DNA of 64,000 nucleotides, taken from contig JANTQA010000051.1 in the NCBI GenBank assembly GCA_027625915.1, forward strand, positions 3,720,501-3,784,500. Reading direction: 5' to 3'. The translations under genes and the position numbers were made by a program. The notes beneath the pieces were generated by a model. It saw nothing but the letters and a program-made list of their open reading frames with translations, was not told the origin of the DNA and made no database searches. Shown piece after piece: positions 32,551-45,356 of this stretch. Source of the DNA: Anaeramoeba flamelloides. Lineage: Eukaryota; Metamonada; Anaeramoebidae. How positions within the stretch are numbered: position 1 is the first letter of the stretch; the number at the start of each line of letters is the position of its first letter.

Positions 32551-33056
32551 GATAATGTTTAATTTGGTTATGTAAATGATATAATATTTTTGTACTTTAA
32601 TATTTTAATTACTATTCATCTTCTCTTTTTTATTTCGTAAATTTTCTTTGATTACTCCTTTCTCACAATAAATAAATAAATAAAATAATTGTGTTTTCAA
32701 TTTTTAAACAAAAGTAATTTTTTTTTTTTGATATTTTTGTTTGAACAAATATTTTTTTTGTAACAAATCAAAAAGAAAATATTGTGTTTAATTCCTTTCA
32801 AAGCCAAAAATAAAAAAAATTTCAAAAAAAAGTGTCTAACAAAATTTTCAAAACTTTTTCAATAAAAAAAAAAAAAAAAACAATTAATTCCATGTGTTGA
32901 ATTCTCAACGTTAAATATTTTATTTTTTATAAAATTTTACTAATAAATGATAGTTTCTTAATTAAATCATTATAGTTGGGTGTTAATATACCTTATAATT
33001 TTTATTTGTCTTTATCTTGAAATGAAATGATGTATTTTACCAAACTAGTGAACTGT

Positions 33057-36000
33057 TTAATTTTTAAAAAATTGAAAAAAACCTTTTTTTTCTTTTTTAA
33101 TTTTTTTTTTTCCAGTCAAGTAACTTGTGGTTAATCCAAAAATTACACCTGCGCCCAATGCCATCGAAACATCAACAAAAGTATGTTTTTTTTCCTTTTT
33201 TTCATTGGTTTTTTTATCCTTGTTCTTTTCTTCGTTTACAATTTGCACTCCTTTACTTGCTCCAATTCTCGTTGCTCCATTTAAAATCATTTGTAATGAT
33301 GATTCGTATGTTCTAATACCACCAGATGCCTTGACTTCTCTCTATAATATTATTTAAATTGGGAGAAAAAAAATTAATATATATGAAAATGTTTTTAGAA
33401 ATTTTATTTCAGAAGAATTTTTTTTGTTATTTTTTTTGAGGCAAATTAAACAATAAATAATATTTTTCTGATGGTTTAATTTTGAAAAAATGAGATTTAT
33501 ATTAACTTGCTTGAGATTTGATTTTTTTGAAATTTATTTGTATTTTATGTAATTAAAACAATACCGAGAATTGAAAAGAAAATTAATTATAGACTTTTCA
33601 AAACATTTTTTTTCATTTAACTTTTTTAACCTTTTATTTTTTTAATAAAGCAAAATTTTATACATATTTTATTTATTTTTCTTCTTCTCTTTTTTTTATT
33701 TGATAAATTTTCTTTAATTACTCCTTTCTCTAAATAATAATAATAAATAAAGCAAAATTTTCAGATTTAATAAAAATATAAAAACAATCAACTCAACATT
33801 TAGCTTTACAAAATTTGATTCCAAATTTATTGAAGGTTAAATTTCAAAAAAAAAAAAATGTTTCAAAAATTGTAGTATTTTGATTTTTATACTCGCAGTA
33901 GTAATTTAATTATTTTTGATGTATTATGATTATTTTTTCAATTTTAATATTTTTCGTTAAAAAGTTAAACTGTTGAACAAAAATTACTTTCCCTGATAAA
34001 ATAAAATGAAATATTCAGTAAAGTCATTTAAAAATAGTGTGAAAAAAAGGTTTTCAAAAGTATCTATAAAATAAACTTTGTTTCTGTCAAAGGGATATCC
34101 AAAAAAGAGAATTTTTTTTCAAATATCCATTATTTTTTATAATTGACCTTTTAAGAATAAATAAGAAATCAGTAGAATAATACACATTCAAGAATAGTTG
34201 GTAACCGCCTGAAAGAAATCTAATCAATCAATAGTTTTTCTTAAAAATTGAGTAACTCAAATTCTTATTTCCCCATTAAGTTAAACAACAAATATATTTA
34301 TTTTGATCTTCTAATCGAAGATCCAAATAAAATTCCAATAGAAATCAAAATGATTTCTCTACAATCATTCACATTGCTTTCAATAACATTAGAATAACAC
34401 TTTTTTAACAAGTGACTATATATCGTTCTTGAAACTAAAATAAAATTTGCAAAACAATTACGTTTTAAAAAAAAGAATCGAAAAAAAAAATTTACAAAAT
34501 GTGCAAAAACGTGAAAAAATGATTTCAATTTTGAAATTTTCTCAAATTGAATTTTTTTCTTCTAATATCCATCCAAACCCTTTAAATACGGGTAATTCAA
34601 TCACAACAACTGTGCCACGTTGACTGGAAAATGGTTTAGATGCCAAACTGCAATAAACTGTTATTTATGACTATATTAAAAACTTTTTTGTCACACTTTT
34701 TTGAACAGCTTTCGGGATTATCTAGAATAGGAAAAAAAATTCTTAAAGATCAAAAATTAAAAACAAAAAAAATGATAAAAACTTTAAAAATTTGCCAATA
34801 TTAATTTCGAAAAATTCTTGATGCTTTAATTTAAATGAAAATACTTTTGTTTTCATATATCTAAGATGTCTTTTCCTATTTCGGAAATTTGGTTGATATT
34901 TTTAAAACAATTAAAATATTCCAAAAAAAATAAATTATTACATGCTATATTTTTAGTGTTATCAAAAAAAAAAAAAAAAAAATGATTTTACTTCATCAGT
35001 TTTTAATTGAGTGTAAAATAAATTTCTTTATTAATGCTTCTATTAATTGCTTTGTTAGGTTAAATGGTTATGTTTATATTTCTTTCAAAGGATATAAAAA
35101 AAAAAAAAAAGGCATGTTTGCCAATTTCCCGAGTTTGATAGTATTATGAGTAATTGTTCGAAGATATTTGTAACTAAACGCCAATTCCAAATTTTTAAAA
35201 CACCAAAATTCAATTTTTGAAAAGATAAATCTTATTTAATCAATTCATGTTAAATACTAAATTGGAACCATTCACTAATTGAAATATTTACAATTATTTA
35301 TAATTTACATATACTCTCAAATCAAAAAAATAAATAATTGATCAAATCAAAAATAAAAAATTGTTTTTAATCTTTGAGTTATCACAAAAAAATTGTATTG
35401 GTAAATTTGTGGAAATTTCAATTAGGATTATTGATCGATCAAATGGTTTGATACTATCAATAAATTTTATTTGTGTTTTTCTATTTACAAGAACTAAGCC
35501 TTCTACCAAAATTCAATCATTTCGAAAAAAATTTCCTCTCGAACGAAATAGATTACGTAATTGGAAAAAAAGAAACGTTAGAAAAAAGATGAAAAAATGA
35601 TTTGAATATTTTACAAAAAGCAAAATTATTTCCAAATTGAATTTTTGTGTTTCTGTTTCTTCTTTAAATTATTTTCACAGTGTAAAAAATTTTGACTTTT
35701 ATTGTTACTGTTCAGGGTTAAATGAAAGAATCATTTATTCTAGTAATGAGAGAATTTTGAAGTGTTTAAAATTGTAACTTCCTGTTTAAAGATCGTCTAA
35801 AAATAGACGCTCTCATTAGAGGTATTTGAAACTTAATTTAGTTTTCTAAAAATTTTGAATTTTAGTTTATTTTTAAAAAAATAAGGTAAAATTGTTCTTT
35901 TTTTTTTTCAAAAAAATATTATTTAGGACTTATTTTTCGTTTTTGTCAATTATTTTATTGCTAATTTTTCAAAGTAAACTAAATTATCAACTTTATGAAA

Positions 36001-39000
36001 AAGACCAAAAGGTAATTTAAGTAAATCTAAATAAAAATAAATTTTTGGTTGTTGGATTTGTTTTTTCAAAATGGGTTTGAAAATAAATTTTGTCAAAATA
36101 TCTATATATCATCACTGATCCTAAAATTTTTAATTTTTTTTCTAATCATAGGGAAATCCATCAAAATAATTTTCTAGTAATAAAATGAGATTATCTGGAG
36201 TTCTTACACAAATCACTAATTTCTAATTTTTTGATGAATTGAAAAAGTTTTCACAAATTGAACTATTATTTATGAAAATGTCTTTTGCCAGCTCAAAAAA
36301 TTAAGATTTAATTATTTGTCTGCTACAAAAAATCTTAAGCATATGATACCGATTAAAACATTTTTAAATATTTTTTGGTGTTTTATTGAGTTTTAATGTC
36401 AATTTTTTTTTAATCATAAATAAATGTCAAATTAAAATTTTACTCAATTTTTTACAAATTATTTTTGCATTACAACGAATTTGTAGATAATTCAAAGTTT
36501 TCAATATTTTCAAAAATAATGAATAATATCAGCTTAAAACAAAAAAATGAAGACGATCTACATATTCATGAAATAATAATTTAAGAAGGAATTTATCGTT
36601 TTTTCATTAAAAATTCAATATTGGTGAGAATCCCTAATTAATCAAATTAAAAAGAAATTTGTTGAATTGAAAGATTTTTACATATTTTTTCTTGATCATC
36701 AAGTTTTTTAAAAAGAATGAAAAATTATTTAGAATTTTATTCGATAAATCAGAAGAAAAATTCCCATATTCAAAATAAAAAAAAAAAATTTCTCAAGATA
36801 AAGATAATAAATTTGATCTATTCAAGATAAGTAAATCTTTATGTAATTCTAAAGTATCAATGGCTTGTATAGTAGATAATTCAAAGAAATTATATCGTTT
36901 CAATTGTTAATATTTTCAGATTTATTAAATTAACATTGTTTTTGGATGATTATTATTTCTAATTTCAAGTCTTTGTGATTCAGTGAAAGGGAAGGACTTA
37001 AAATGAATAAATAAAAATTGGATTATGTGATGATCCAAAATTGGTTCTTTGTGTGTGTTTTTTTTTATTTTTTTTTTTTTTTGATATTATTGATAGCGTT
37101 ATTATTTTATTCATATTTGTATTAATTAAGGATATAGTCATCACATTGAATTTTATTCAGACCCAATAAATGAATTGCTCTCTAAAAATGAGAATGTCAA
37201 AAGAGATTTCTTTTTGTTGAAAAAATTAAAATAAGCTATCGTAAATATTTCTGAGGGAAATAATATTAAAAATTCAAATTTCTAAAAAAAAAAAAAAAAA
37301 TTAATCTTTTCTTATTTTATATTTCCAAATGCTTGAATTTCTTTTATTTGAAGCAAATCATTTTCATTCGGTGCAGAATTGGTTCAATACAATTTAATCC
37401 AGTTTTCGTTTGGTTTATAACCCTTTAGATTAGGCATAATAATGATTTTGTTATCTTCTTTTTGATAAAGATAACTCATTTGAAAAATATAAAATGTTAA
37501 AATATATATATATATATACATATCTTATATTTATTTATTTATTATGGATGTCATTGAATCAAAGCCTGTTGCCCTTATATAAATGCAGCTTTTTGAGAAA
37601 CTTTATTGTTGGTTTGAATAGGTATGTGTAATTTATGTTAGCAAGTAAAACGAAAGTATTTTTCTCTTTTATTCTTTTATTAATTTTTATTAAGGAATTC
37701 GAAATTTTAAGTTTTTTTATTTTTTTCTTGAATTTTGGTTTTTTTAAGTTTTTTGGAACTTTTAGGAATTCAAGTCTGATTAAGTCTTTAAATTACTCTG
37801 GCCTCACTTTGTTATAGGCCAGGCATCACCATATATATAAACCTGATATTAGAACCCAAAAAATAACCAATGGTTACATTTCGAAGCTTACATACTTGGA
37901 TTCAATTTTTACTATTAACATTGATTTCCACTTGAAATTGACTTTGACTACTTTTAGTGCTTTTTCAAAAAATATACTCAATTATAATTGTTGATTCTAA
38001 AAAAACGAAATGTAAAATATAGAGAAGGGATTTGTTTGTAATTAAAATTAGACACTCTTAAAAATCTAGATGAAACAAATTTTTTGATTAAAAATTGAAA
38101 TTTTGCTCTGTAATTACTCTACCCACTAAGTCCAGATCATTTTTTCAATTTGTATTAATATTTATTACCATTGTGGAAAAAAAGTGAAACAGGAAAAAAA
38201 GTTCAACACGGTTTTTAATTGGGAACACTACTGAAAATTCAAAGTAAGATCAATTAAAAAAAGAATAAATAAATAAATAAAGACAAAATGAAGTATTCAA
38301 CACAATAACAGTTTTTTTAATACGATCTTTTGGTATGGGCTTTTTCTTTGATTGTTCAATTATTAAAAAATTTTTCAAAAAATTGACTATTTTTGAGATC
38401 TCCAAAACCACATATACAATTTCGATAAATCAAGTAGATTTAAATTGTATTTGTTGGGTTGATTGAAAATAATATAATGGGCTGTTATTAAAAGTTAATT
38501 GGTTTCTTCTTTTTATTGGTTTTATTTTTTGTTTTCAGTTTCTATTAATGTTCTCAATTAAAAAACGTGTTTTACTTTTTTTCCTGTTTCACTTTTTTTC
38601 CAAAACGGCTATTTTTATTCAAATTTCTCCCAAGAAGAAGGACGAAAAATACTCTGGAGAGAAATCAAAATTTTTAGTAATACTGTATGTTTCAAAATGT
38701 ATTGAACAAAATTTTCATTTATCCTTCCAAAAAAAGGTTTTTAAAAGTTCGAAGTAAAATTTACAATTATTAGATTCGAAGAAGAGGTATTGAGTATTAT
38801 TTCCCTTTTTAGAATTGTAGATTTTATGCTTTATTTGAATTCGTTGATCTGTGCTATTTTTGGAAAGTTGGATGAAAATTTTGTTCTTTTTGTTTTGAAA
38901 TTGACAGTATTCCGAAAAAATTTTCCTTGTATGAAAAAGCTAAAAAATTGAAATTTTTGAAAAAAAGTCAAAAAAAAATAGAAAAAAAATACTAATTTTG

Positions 39001-39913
39001 AAAGAAAAACAAAATTTTTACATTTTCACCAACTACACTCTTCATAAGCTTAATGTCTTTAGCTTTCGCGCCACCTGTGCTAAATCCTGTTGAAGTTTTA
39101 ACAAATTGTGCACCTGCAAGGACAGATAATAAACATGCATCTACGATTTCTTCTTCATCTAATTTGCAAGTCTCAAGGATAACTTTCAAATGCACCTCGG
39201 GATCGATTGCTTCGACAATTGATTTGATGTCGTTTAAGACGTATTTATAATCTTGGCTTTTCAATTTGCCAACATCAATAACCATATCAAGTTCTGTTGC
39301 ACCGTCTTCGACTGCCTTAACGGATTCAAAAACCTTTGATTCTGTTTGCATGCTACCTAGAGGAAAGCCAACAACAGCAGCAACTTTGAGGTCAGTTTCC
39401 TTAACTTGCTCATAAGCTTCGCTCACCCTTGAAGCATTAACACAAACTGAAGCAAACTTTTGGAAGAAAAATATGTTGTTTTTGTATTAATTTTTTGGGT
39501 TGTGTTTGTTTTAATTTTTTTGTTTTTGTGTTAATTTTTGTTATTGTTTATTTTTGGTTGTGTTGTGTATTTCAAGAAAAGCCTTCAAAATTCAGAAATT
39601 AAAAAAATTTTTGGAAAAAGTGAAAAAAAAAAAAAGAAAAGAAAAAAAAAAAATTTTTTCTTGTTATTACATTAAATTCTTTTGCTTCCTTACAAAGTTT
39701 TGCTATATCTTCTTTTGTTGCGTAAGGGTGTAAGTTTGTGTGATCTATATAAGAAGCAACATTTGTTGGTTTTGGAAGTTTTATTTGTTTTTTCGATAAA
39801 TGTGGAAGAAGCGAAAAAAATTTATCTGCATCAATGTTCAGAAATTTGGCAAGTCTGTTTGCTCTTTTAGTAATAAGTTGAATTGTTTCGGGATCTAAAA
39901 CTAAAGTGGTCAT
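33057..39913 (-). CDS. deoC: Deoxyribose-phosphate aldolase (DERA) with C-terminal membrane anchor, three exons
   Basis: Class I aldolase splitting 2-deoxyribose 5-phosphate into glyceraldehyde 3-phosphate and acetaldehyde. Exons 39913-39671, 39456-39022 and 33341-33057 join in phase 0 (donors GTAATA and GTAAAA), giving 320 residues; the second intron is 5,680 bp and holds repeats. Key residues: YIDHTNL near residue 55-61, VGFPLG at 110-115, ELD138, Schiff-base lysine in FVK201-TSTG, and proton-relay lysine in VK230-ASGGIR. After the barrel (about residue 262) comes a Lys/Glu linker, then a hydrophobic segment at about 280-302 rich in Gly/Ala/Leu, and a very basic tail. That is the layout of a tail-anchored protein and is not normal for DERA, which is soluble. 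Which membrane is unknown; a basic tail would fit a mitochondrion-related organelle (inference). Enzyme identity is very secure. Confidence 0.94.
34084..34626 (+). mobile_element. MITE-like element (family B, copy 2) in the aldolase intron
   Basis: Same orientation as 7624-8302, somewhat shorter. Shared landmarks: GTAGAATAATACACATTCAA, GTAACTCAAATTCTTAT and TTCTTCTAATATCCAT. Ends are CTGTCAAAGG and its imperfect complement near TTGACTGG. Confidence 0.6.
35370..35630 (+). repeat. Dispersed repeat, direct copy of about 56095-56360
   Basis: Both begin AAAAATTGTATTGKTAAATTTG and continue with matching GATTGATC(G)ATCAAATG and TTTTTCTATTTA blocks. The 79-codon open frame here is damaged in the other copy, so I do not call it a gene. 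Confidence 0.55.
36110..36650 (+). repeat. Dispersed repeat, direct copy of 5640-6180
   Basis: See the matching landmarks AGATTATCTGGAGTT (36189) and GCCAGCTCA (36287). Intronic in the aldolase gene. Confidence 0.5.
38168..38608. mobile_element. Foldback element in the aldolase intron
   Basis: Left arm from 38168 (CCATTGTGGAAAAAAAGTGA) is nearly complementary to the right arm ending at 38608 (ACTTTTTTTCCAAAACGG) over roughly 100 bp, including matching AACAGGAAAAAAAGT and TTTTTAATTG(G/A)GAACA stretches. TTA precedes the left end. No coding capacity. Confidence 0.6.
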
Positions 39914-40378
39914 AAAAAATGATTAAAAGGAAGAAAGTAAAAAAAATGAATATTCCAAAAGCAAAAAGCCTTTTAAAAAAAGCTTGAATTTCATTTCAAA
40001 TATAATTTTTCTTTCAAAAATCGGCTTTTACATCATACAAGATAAAGTTTATGATTAATACTTTGATATTAGCTTTCTGAATTTATGAAAAAATAGTGCA
40101 ACAAAAGAAGAAAAAAACCAAATTTTCAATTCACTAAAAGTATAACTTGTGGGATAAAATTTTGCTCTTTTCCAATCTGTTTTGTTTGGAGTAAATAATA
40201 AAAAAAAATTTTAACGACTTTTGAGTTTGAGTTTGAAATTGTATGAATTTACAAAACTCTTCAAATAATGATAAATAGCAAGGTTGGTATCAAAAAAATC
40301 CTCAACCTAAACACAAAATAACAAAGAATCTTGGATATTTTGTGAAAAACAATCATTTTTTTTTTTTTTATTTCTGAT

Positions 40379-41577
40379 ATGACTTACTACCAAAATTTAT
40401 ATCGATCTATAAAAGGAAATCTATTTGGATATTTTTCTTTAGAATCCTTTACATATCTTCTTAATTCCCATTTGCTAGAATTCAGTCGACCGCTTATAAA
40501 TAAAGTAAAACATTCTTTTTTACATTTTGAGGCTTACAAACCAAACAAAATAAAAAAAAAAAAATCAAAATTTTTGGTAACTAAACACCTTGTGAAAAAA
40601 TTGGTTGTTGTCTTTCTTTTTAACAACGAAATCAAAACTTAACTCAAAAAAAATAAAAATAAAAAAAAAAAATCTCAAATTAGCCACCAAAAAAAGAAAC
40701 AAGAAGATTATTAAAACGCGGACAATTACTAATTGAAGAAATTACGATCTCCAGAAAAGAAATTGAAGAAATCATACAAATTAGTGACAACAAGCAGCTT
40801 TTTGAAAAAGATTCGGCACTCCTTTTCAGACTTGCAAAAGAATTAGTAATTCTTAATAATTTTAATTTTTTTTTCAAATTTTTTTTTTATTTTATTCTTA
40901 TGGGAATTCATAATAACAAAGAAAAACTGTCAGCAAATATCCAACAACGCTCTTTTTTTTAAAAAAACAAAAAAACAAATGAAGACTCTTTTTCTTTTTT
41001 TAGTTTTGCCTTGGTAGGCCTTTCCTATCGAAATACCAGTTTGTTAAAAATACCCCAAACCAAAAACAAAAAAAAAAAAAACAGAAATTCTCTTGTAAAA
41101 TTTACCATAAATATTACAATATTTCAATTAATAACTGTTCTCAAATAAAGAACAAAATGGTCTTGAAAGATAACCAATTTTTTGATAATTGTCACTCTTT
41201 ATCATTAAATATTTAATGAGAAAAATTAATTGCAGGCCTTTTAAAAAAGTGATGAACTAAAGTTTTACAAAGTGCTTTTGAAACTACTTGATTCGCTTTT
41301 TCAAGCAGTTTGGGTCACACTTTTTATAGCTTTGAGACCTCACCTTTTTAAAGCACATGTAAAACAAGTTAAAAAAACATGTTTATTATTGACGTTGTGT
41401 GGGGTGTCACACAAAAAATTGTTTCATAAATGGGTTTGGTGTATGAATTCTCAGCGAAATAAACATTATTTTTTTTTTCATCGCAATATTTCAATTCATA
41501 AAAGATCTATTAGCCCAGCACAAGTTAGTTACACCCACTTTGACTTTAAAAGATTAAACACCTTGATAACAACATAA
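40379..41577 (+). CDS. Putative four-exon gene, unrecognised
   Basis: Tentative exons 40379-40576, 40684-40845, 41004-41038 and 41250-41577 join in frame to 240 residues (donors GTAACT, GTAATT, GTTTGT). Exon 1 starts MTYYQNLYRSIKGNLFGYFS; exon 2 encodes a charged helical stretch (RRLLKRGQLLIEEITIS) ending LLFRLAKEL; exons 3-4 continue as FCLGRPFLSKYH and then a hydrophobic helix-rich segment (VLLKLLDSLFQAVWVTLF). Base composition is less AT-extreme than the neighbourhood, which supports coding. I could not place it in a family. The third exon is only 35 nt, and another donor (GTAAAA at about 41359) could shorten the last exon, so the 3' half is uncertain. It starts 465 bp from the aldolase start codon, in divergent orientation. 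Confidence 0.4.
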
Positions 41578-41669
41578 ACGCATATATCCCAAAAAGCTGT
41601 ACAACATTTAATTATTATTATTATTTTTTATTTTATTATTTAAGGGTGGGTTTATTAACCCCTTTTTTG

Positions 41670-41900
41670 TGTTGTTAGCTTTTCCCGAATTTCAAAAAAT
41701 TGAGTAAAATCCATGATTTTTCTCTAAATGTTTGAATTCAGGAAAAGTGCTGTTAGGTTTTTTTTAACTTTTTCTGTTTATTTGGAAAATGAATAGATTT
41801 TCGTTATAAAATAGAAAACCTCAAAAAAACCAAACGAAAATCGATAGATTTGACAAATAAAACAGAAAACCTAGGCACTCTACGGCACTTCACCAAATCC
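41670..41900. repeat. Hairpin-module array (family A)
   Basis: A TTAGCTTTTCCCGAATTTC...GAATTCAGGAAAAG module, a second module based on TTTTCTGTTTATTTG, then the end tag CTAGGCACTCTACGGCACTT (41870-41889). Confidence 0.65.
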
Positions 41901-42920
41901 TTAAATTTTTATTTAAAAATTGTTTTAAAGACTCAAAAATAAAGTTATTACCCACTAATGCAAATAAGTACCTTGAATTTTTTTGGAATAATATCAAAAA
42001 TATTATAATTTTTTCAAATAAATTAGAAATATTAATTTTTTTTTGAATTTGGATATCCAGATTTTACGATCATTTTCATAGGCTGGGAAATTCCATAGAA
42101 AATGATCTCAATCTTCAATGTGTTGTAAATTATTTTTTTTTTTTTGCATAGTTCGCAAAATTTTGATTTATTTTTATTCGTAACAAAAATTTAATTTTTT
42201 GAAGTTTTGAAAAACAAACAATAGAAAATAACCATTTATTTTTAATTTCTTTAAAAATGAAAATTGTCTCTTAATTATGCTCATTTCCAATTCTAATTAT
42301 TTTTCGCACACACCCACGTGAAACACTAATAATTTTCATTTTTATAATTGGAGAAAAAAAAAGTCAAATTCTTGTAATAAAACTCAAAATACTGATCAAA
42401 TTTAGATTAATAATGTCTTAATAAAGAAAAAACTCGAGAGTGTATCCACTTGGAAATTACAAAAACCAAAATAATCAGAAAGCGAGGTTTTTGTAAACAA
42501 TCTGGGGTGTTCTGATTTTTAAATGATAAATTCTTTTTCCAACATTTTTTATCAAAATAAAGCACTAACAAAGAATACCATTTCAAACTTTCAAGGTAAA
42601 AACGTATCAATTACTGCAAATCAAAAACAACTTGAAAATCTTTAACTTTAAGAAAAAGAGTATATTGTTAAAAAGTTCAACCCAACAAAAAAGAAAATAT
42701 GTTTATAAAATTCAAAACAAAGTTCTTGACAACCCGTTAAAAATAATAATCATTTTAAAATAAAACAAAATCATCCAATGAATCACCATTTCGGAAGAAT
42801 AATTCAAAACAATATCAAATTATCTTTAAACAGAACCAGGATTAGATGGGATAAATAACAATTCAAATTCTAATTCAATTTTTGACATTCTTTAGAAATT
42901 GAAAGTTTTAAGAAATAAAC
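41900..42920. other. Intergenic, no gene seen
   Basis: AT-rich. A 67-codon minus-strand frame at 42407-42610 shows no family features and is not called. Confidence 0.45.
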
Positions 42921-42927
42921 TATTTTT

Positions 42928-43603
42928 CAGTCAAAGGGGCCCACTTGTAATGGGTATATTACATGTGTTTAAAGGGTTTGCATAGATATTAGAAGAAAAA
43001 TTTTATTTTGGAAATTTCAAAAATTGAAATCCTTTTTTACACATTTTTGTTTTTTTTTTTCGATTTTTTTTTTAAAACGTCATTCAGTTGCAAAAAATTT
43101 TTTTATTGCAAGATCAATAGTCACTTGGTAAAAATGTGTTATTCTAAGGTCACTGAAACCATGTAAATGATTGTTGAGAAATCATATTGATTTCTATTGC
43201 AATTCTATTCGATCTTTGATCTTGATATTTGTTTAATAAATGTGAAAAATTTTCACTTTATTTTCATTTCCCTTTTCAAATAGAGACCACAAATACCAAC
43301 AAACTTCGTTTGGGGGCTTGATTTCTAAAAGAAAAGTATGGAAAATGAAGTGAAAAATGTTTCATATTTATTATTCAAATACCAGTAGAAGTTCAAAACG
43401 AACATTGTTGTTTTTCTCAATAGGGCCATAAGAATTTGAGTTTTGAAATTTTTAAGAAAATTTATTAATTAATTAGTTTTCTTTCAGACATATATCAACA
43501 ATTCTTTGATGTGTATTATTCTGATTATTTCTTATTTGTTCTTCAAAGGTCAATTATATAAAAATAATTGATATTTGAAAAAAACGTTGAGCCACTTTGA
43601 CTG
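42928..43603 (-). mobile_element. MITE-like element (family B, copy 3, inverted)
   Basis: Best-preserved ends of the family: CAGTCAAAGGGGCCCA at the left and TGAGCCACTTTGACTG at the right, an imperfect inverted repeat extended by T/A runs outside. Internal sequence is the complement of 7624-8302, for example ACCAACAAACTTCGTTTGGG at 43296-43315 against CCCAAACGAAGTTTGTTGGT at 7918-7937. Confidence 0.7.
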
Positions 43604-43609
43604 AAACAG

Positions 43610-45356
43610 AGTTTAGAAATTGATTTTCCAATCAAAATTTTTTAAAATGAAATCAATTAAATGAAAAATAGAAATAAAATTGAAGAACAAATAAAAAAGT
43701 GCATCAACCATTACATAGAAGAGCAATAAAAAATACATTTTTTTGATCTTTTTCCATGATAAATTTTAAAACTTTTATTTGTTTTTATTTGCTTTATTCT
43801 TTGATAAATACATTCTTTTGTGATACATGACACTCCACTTTTTATTAAGACATTAGTATGTTTAGATAAAGAAATCATTTTTATATTTCAATTCTTAATA
43901 TAATATGATACTCAAGAATCAAACTAATTCTTACCTTTATCAATATTAACAACTCCAATTCAAATTTTTAGCAATGCAAAATTAGATTTTTGATCAAAAA
44001 AATCATTATAAATAAATTAAATATTTGAAAAATATTAAATTAACTCTCATATTTAATGAAATATTAGCAATTATTTATATATTGCAAAACATACAATAAA
44101 AAAATAAAAATCCCAAATAATAAAAAAATTGTGTACACTTAATCTTGGGATTTAAACAACAAAAAAAAACAAGAATTGACAATTTTTTTCAAATTATATT
44201 AATAAATATCCATCTACCAAATGGTTAAAAATTAATAACACTTTTTTATTTATTTTCCTATTAAAAAAAATAATAAATTGAAAATTTTTGATCAAACGAA
44301 AACAGTAACATAATTTATTTATTTATTTATTTATCGAAATAAGGGAGTAATTAAAGAAAAATTTATCAAAATAAAAAAAAAGAGAGAAGAAAAACAGAAA
44401 ATAGTTACATGATTGGCAAAAGGAAAAAAAAAAAATGAAAATATATTTTGGAAAAACTATTAATATTTCCAAAAATGAATGAAGGTAGAGTGTTTTTATT
44501 CTTTTAACCGCTTTAAACATCCCACAAATTCTGAATTATTGTTTTAAATTGAAAGGAATCACTATTTTATCAAAATTTATACCAAATAACATAACACCAT
44601 TTATTTTAATAAAATTTAGCATCTTGCATTTTTTTGGAAATTTTATCACCATATATATAGTTGTAGGTATTTATCAGGAAAATAGTTAAATATAAAAAGT
44701 TAATAGAAAGCTGAAGATTTAACCTAGCCTAACAGATATCATGTTTAGGAAAATCACTGTAATTTATTATATAAGTAATTGCTTTTGTGTAAAAATTTTC
44801 AACTCATCTATAAGATCAGTTTGAACTCAAAATTGAACCAAAAAACAAATTATAAATGGATCTTCCAATAAAATGAAAAGATTACATTTGAATTGAGTTT
44901 TTAATGGGGTTTCATTTTTATTTTAATTTAGATTGGGAGTAAATCGTCCATTGTCTATTTTTTTATTTATTTTATTTTTCCTTCTAATTTTTAAATTCTT
45001 TTTCATTTTTGTGGAAAAATAGAGACTAAATGTATTTAGCTGATATAATCAATTATTTGTTTCTTTTCAATGTTCACCCGAATGAACGTTTAGATAAATG
45101 CTTTTTTTTTTTTTTGAAAGAAATCATTCTATATAATTTACTACTATACACTTCTTGACTGAAATTAACCCCTGTCATAATCTTATCAATTAAAACCAAA
45201 ATACTAAAATTTGGTTTCAAAAAAATATTATTTTATAATATTTTCAAACATCTTTGTATATTATACTTTATATTCACCGAAACAAATTGTAATATTAAAA
45301 TTACTTTCAATATTTTTTTATTTTTATCTAAATTTATATATTCTTTTTATAAATAG
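43610..45356. other. Intergenic and probable 5' region of the nucleoporin gene
   Basis: No clear exon. A short open stretch after TTTAG at 45036 (encoding DIINYLFLFNVHPNERLDKC) could be an upstream exon of the nucleoporin, but it has no clean donor. Contains the inverted copy of the 80-bp motif at 44320-44400. Confidence 0.35.

Noticed and set aside
35361..35600. 79-codon open frame
   Set aside because: Lies in a dispersed repeat whose other copy (56.1 kb) does not keep the frame.
42407..42610. 67-codon minus-strand frame
   Set aside because: No family features or splice context; isolated in repeat-rich DNA.
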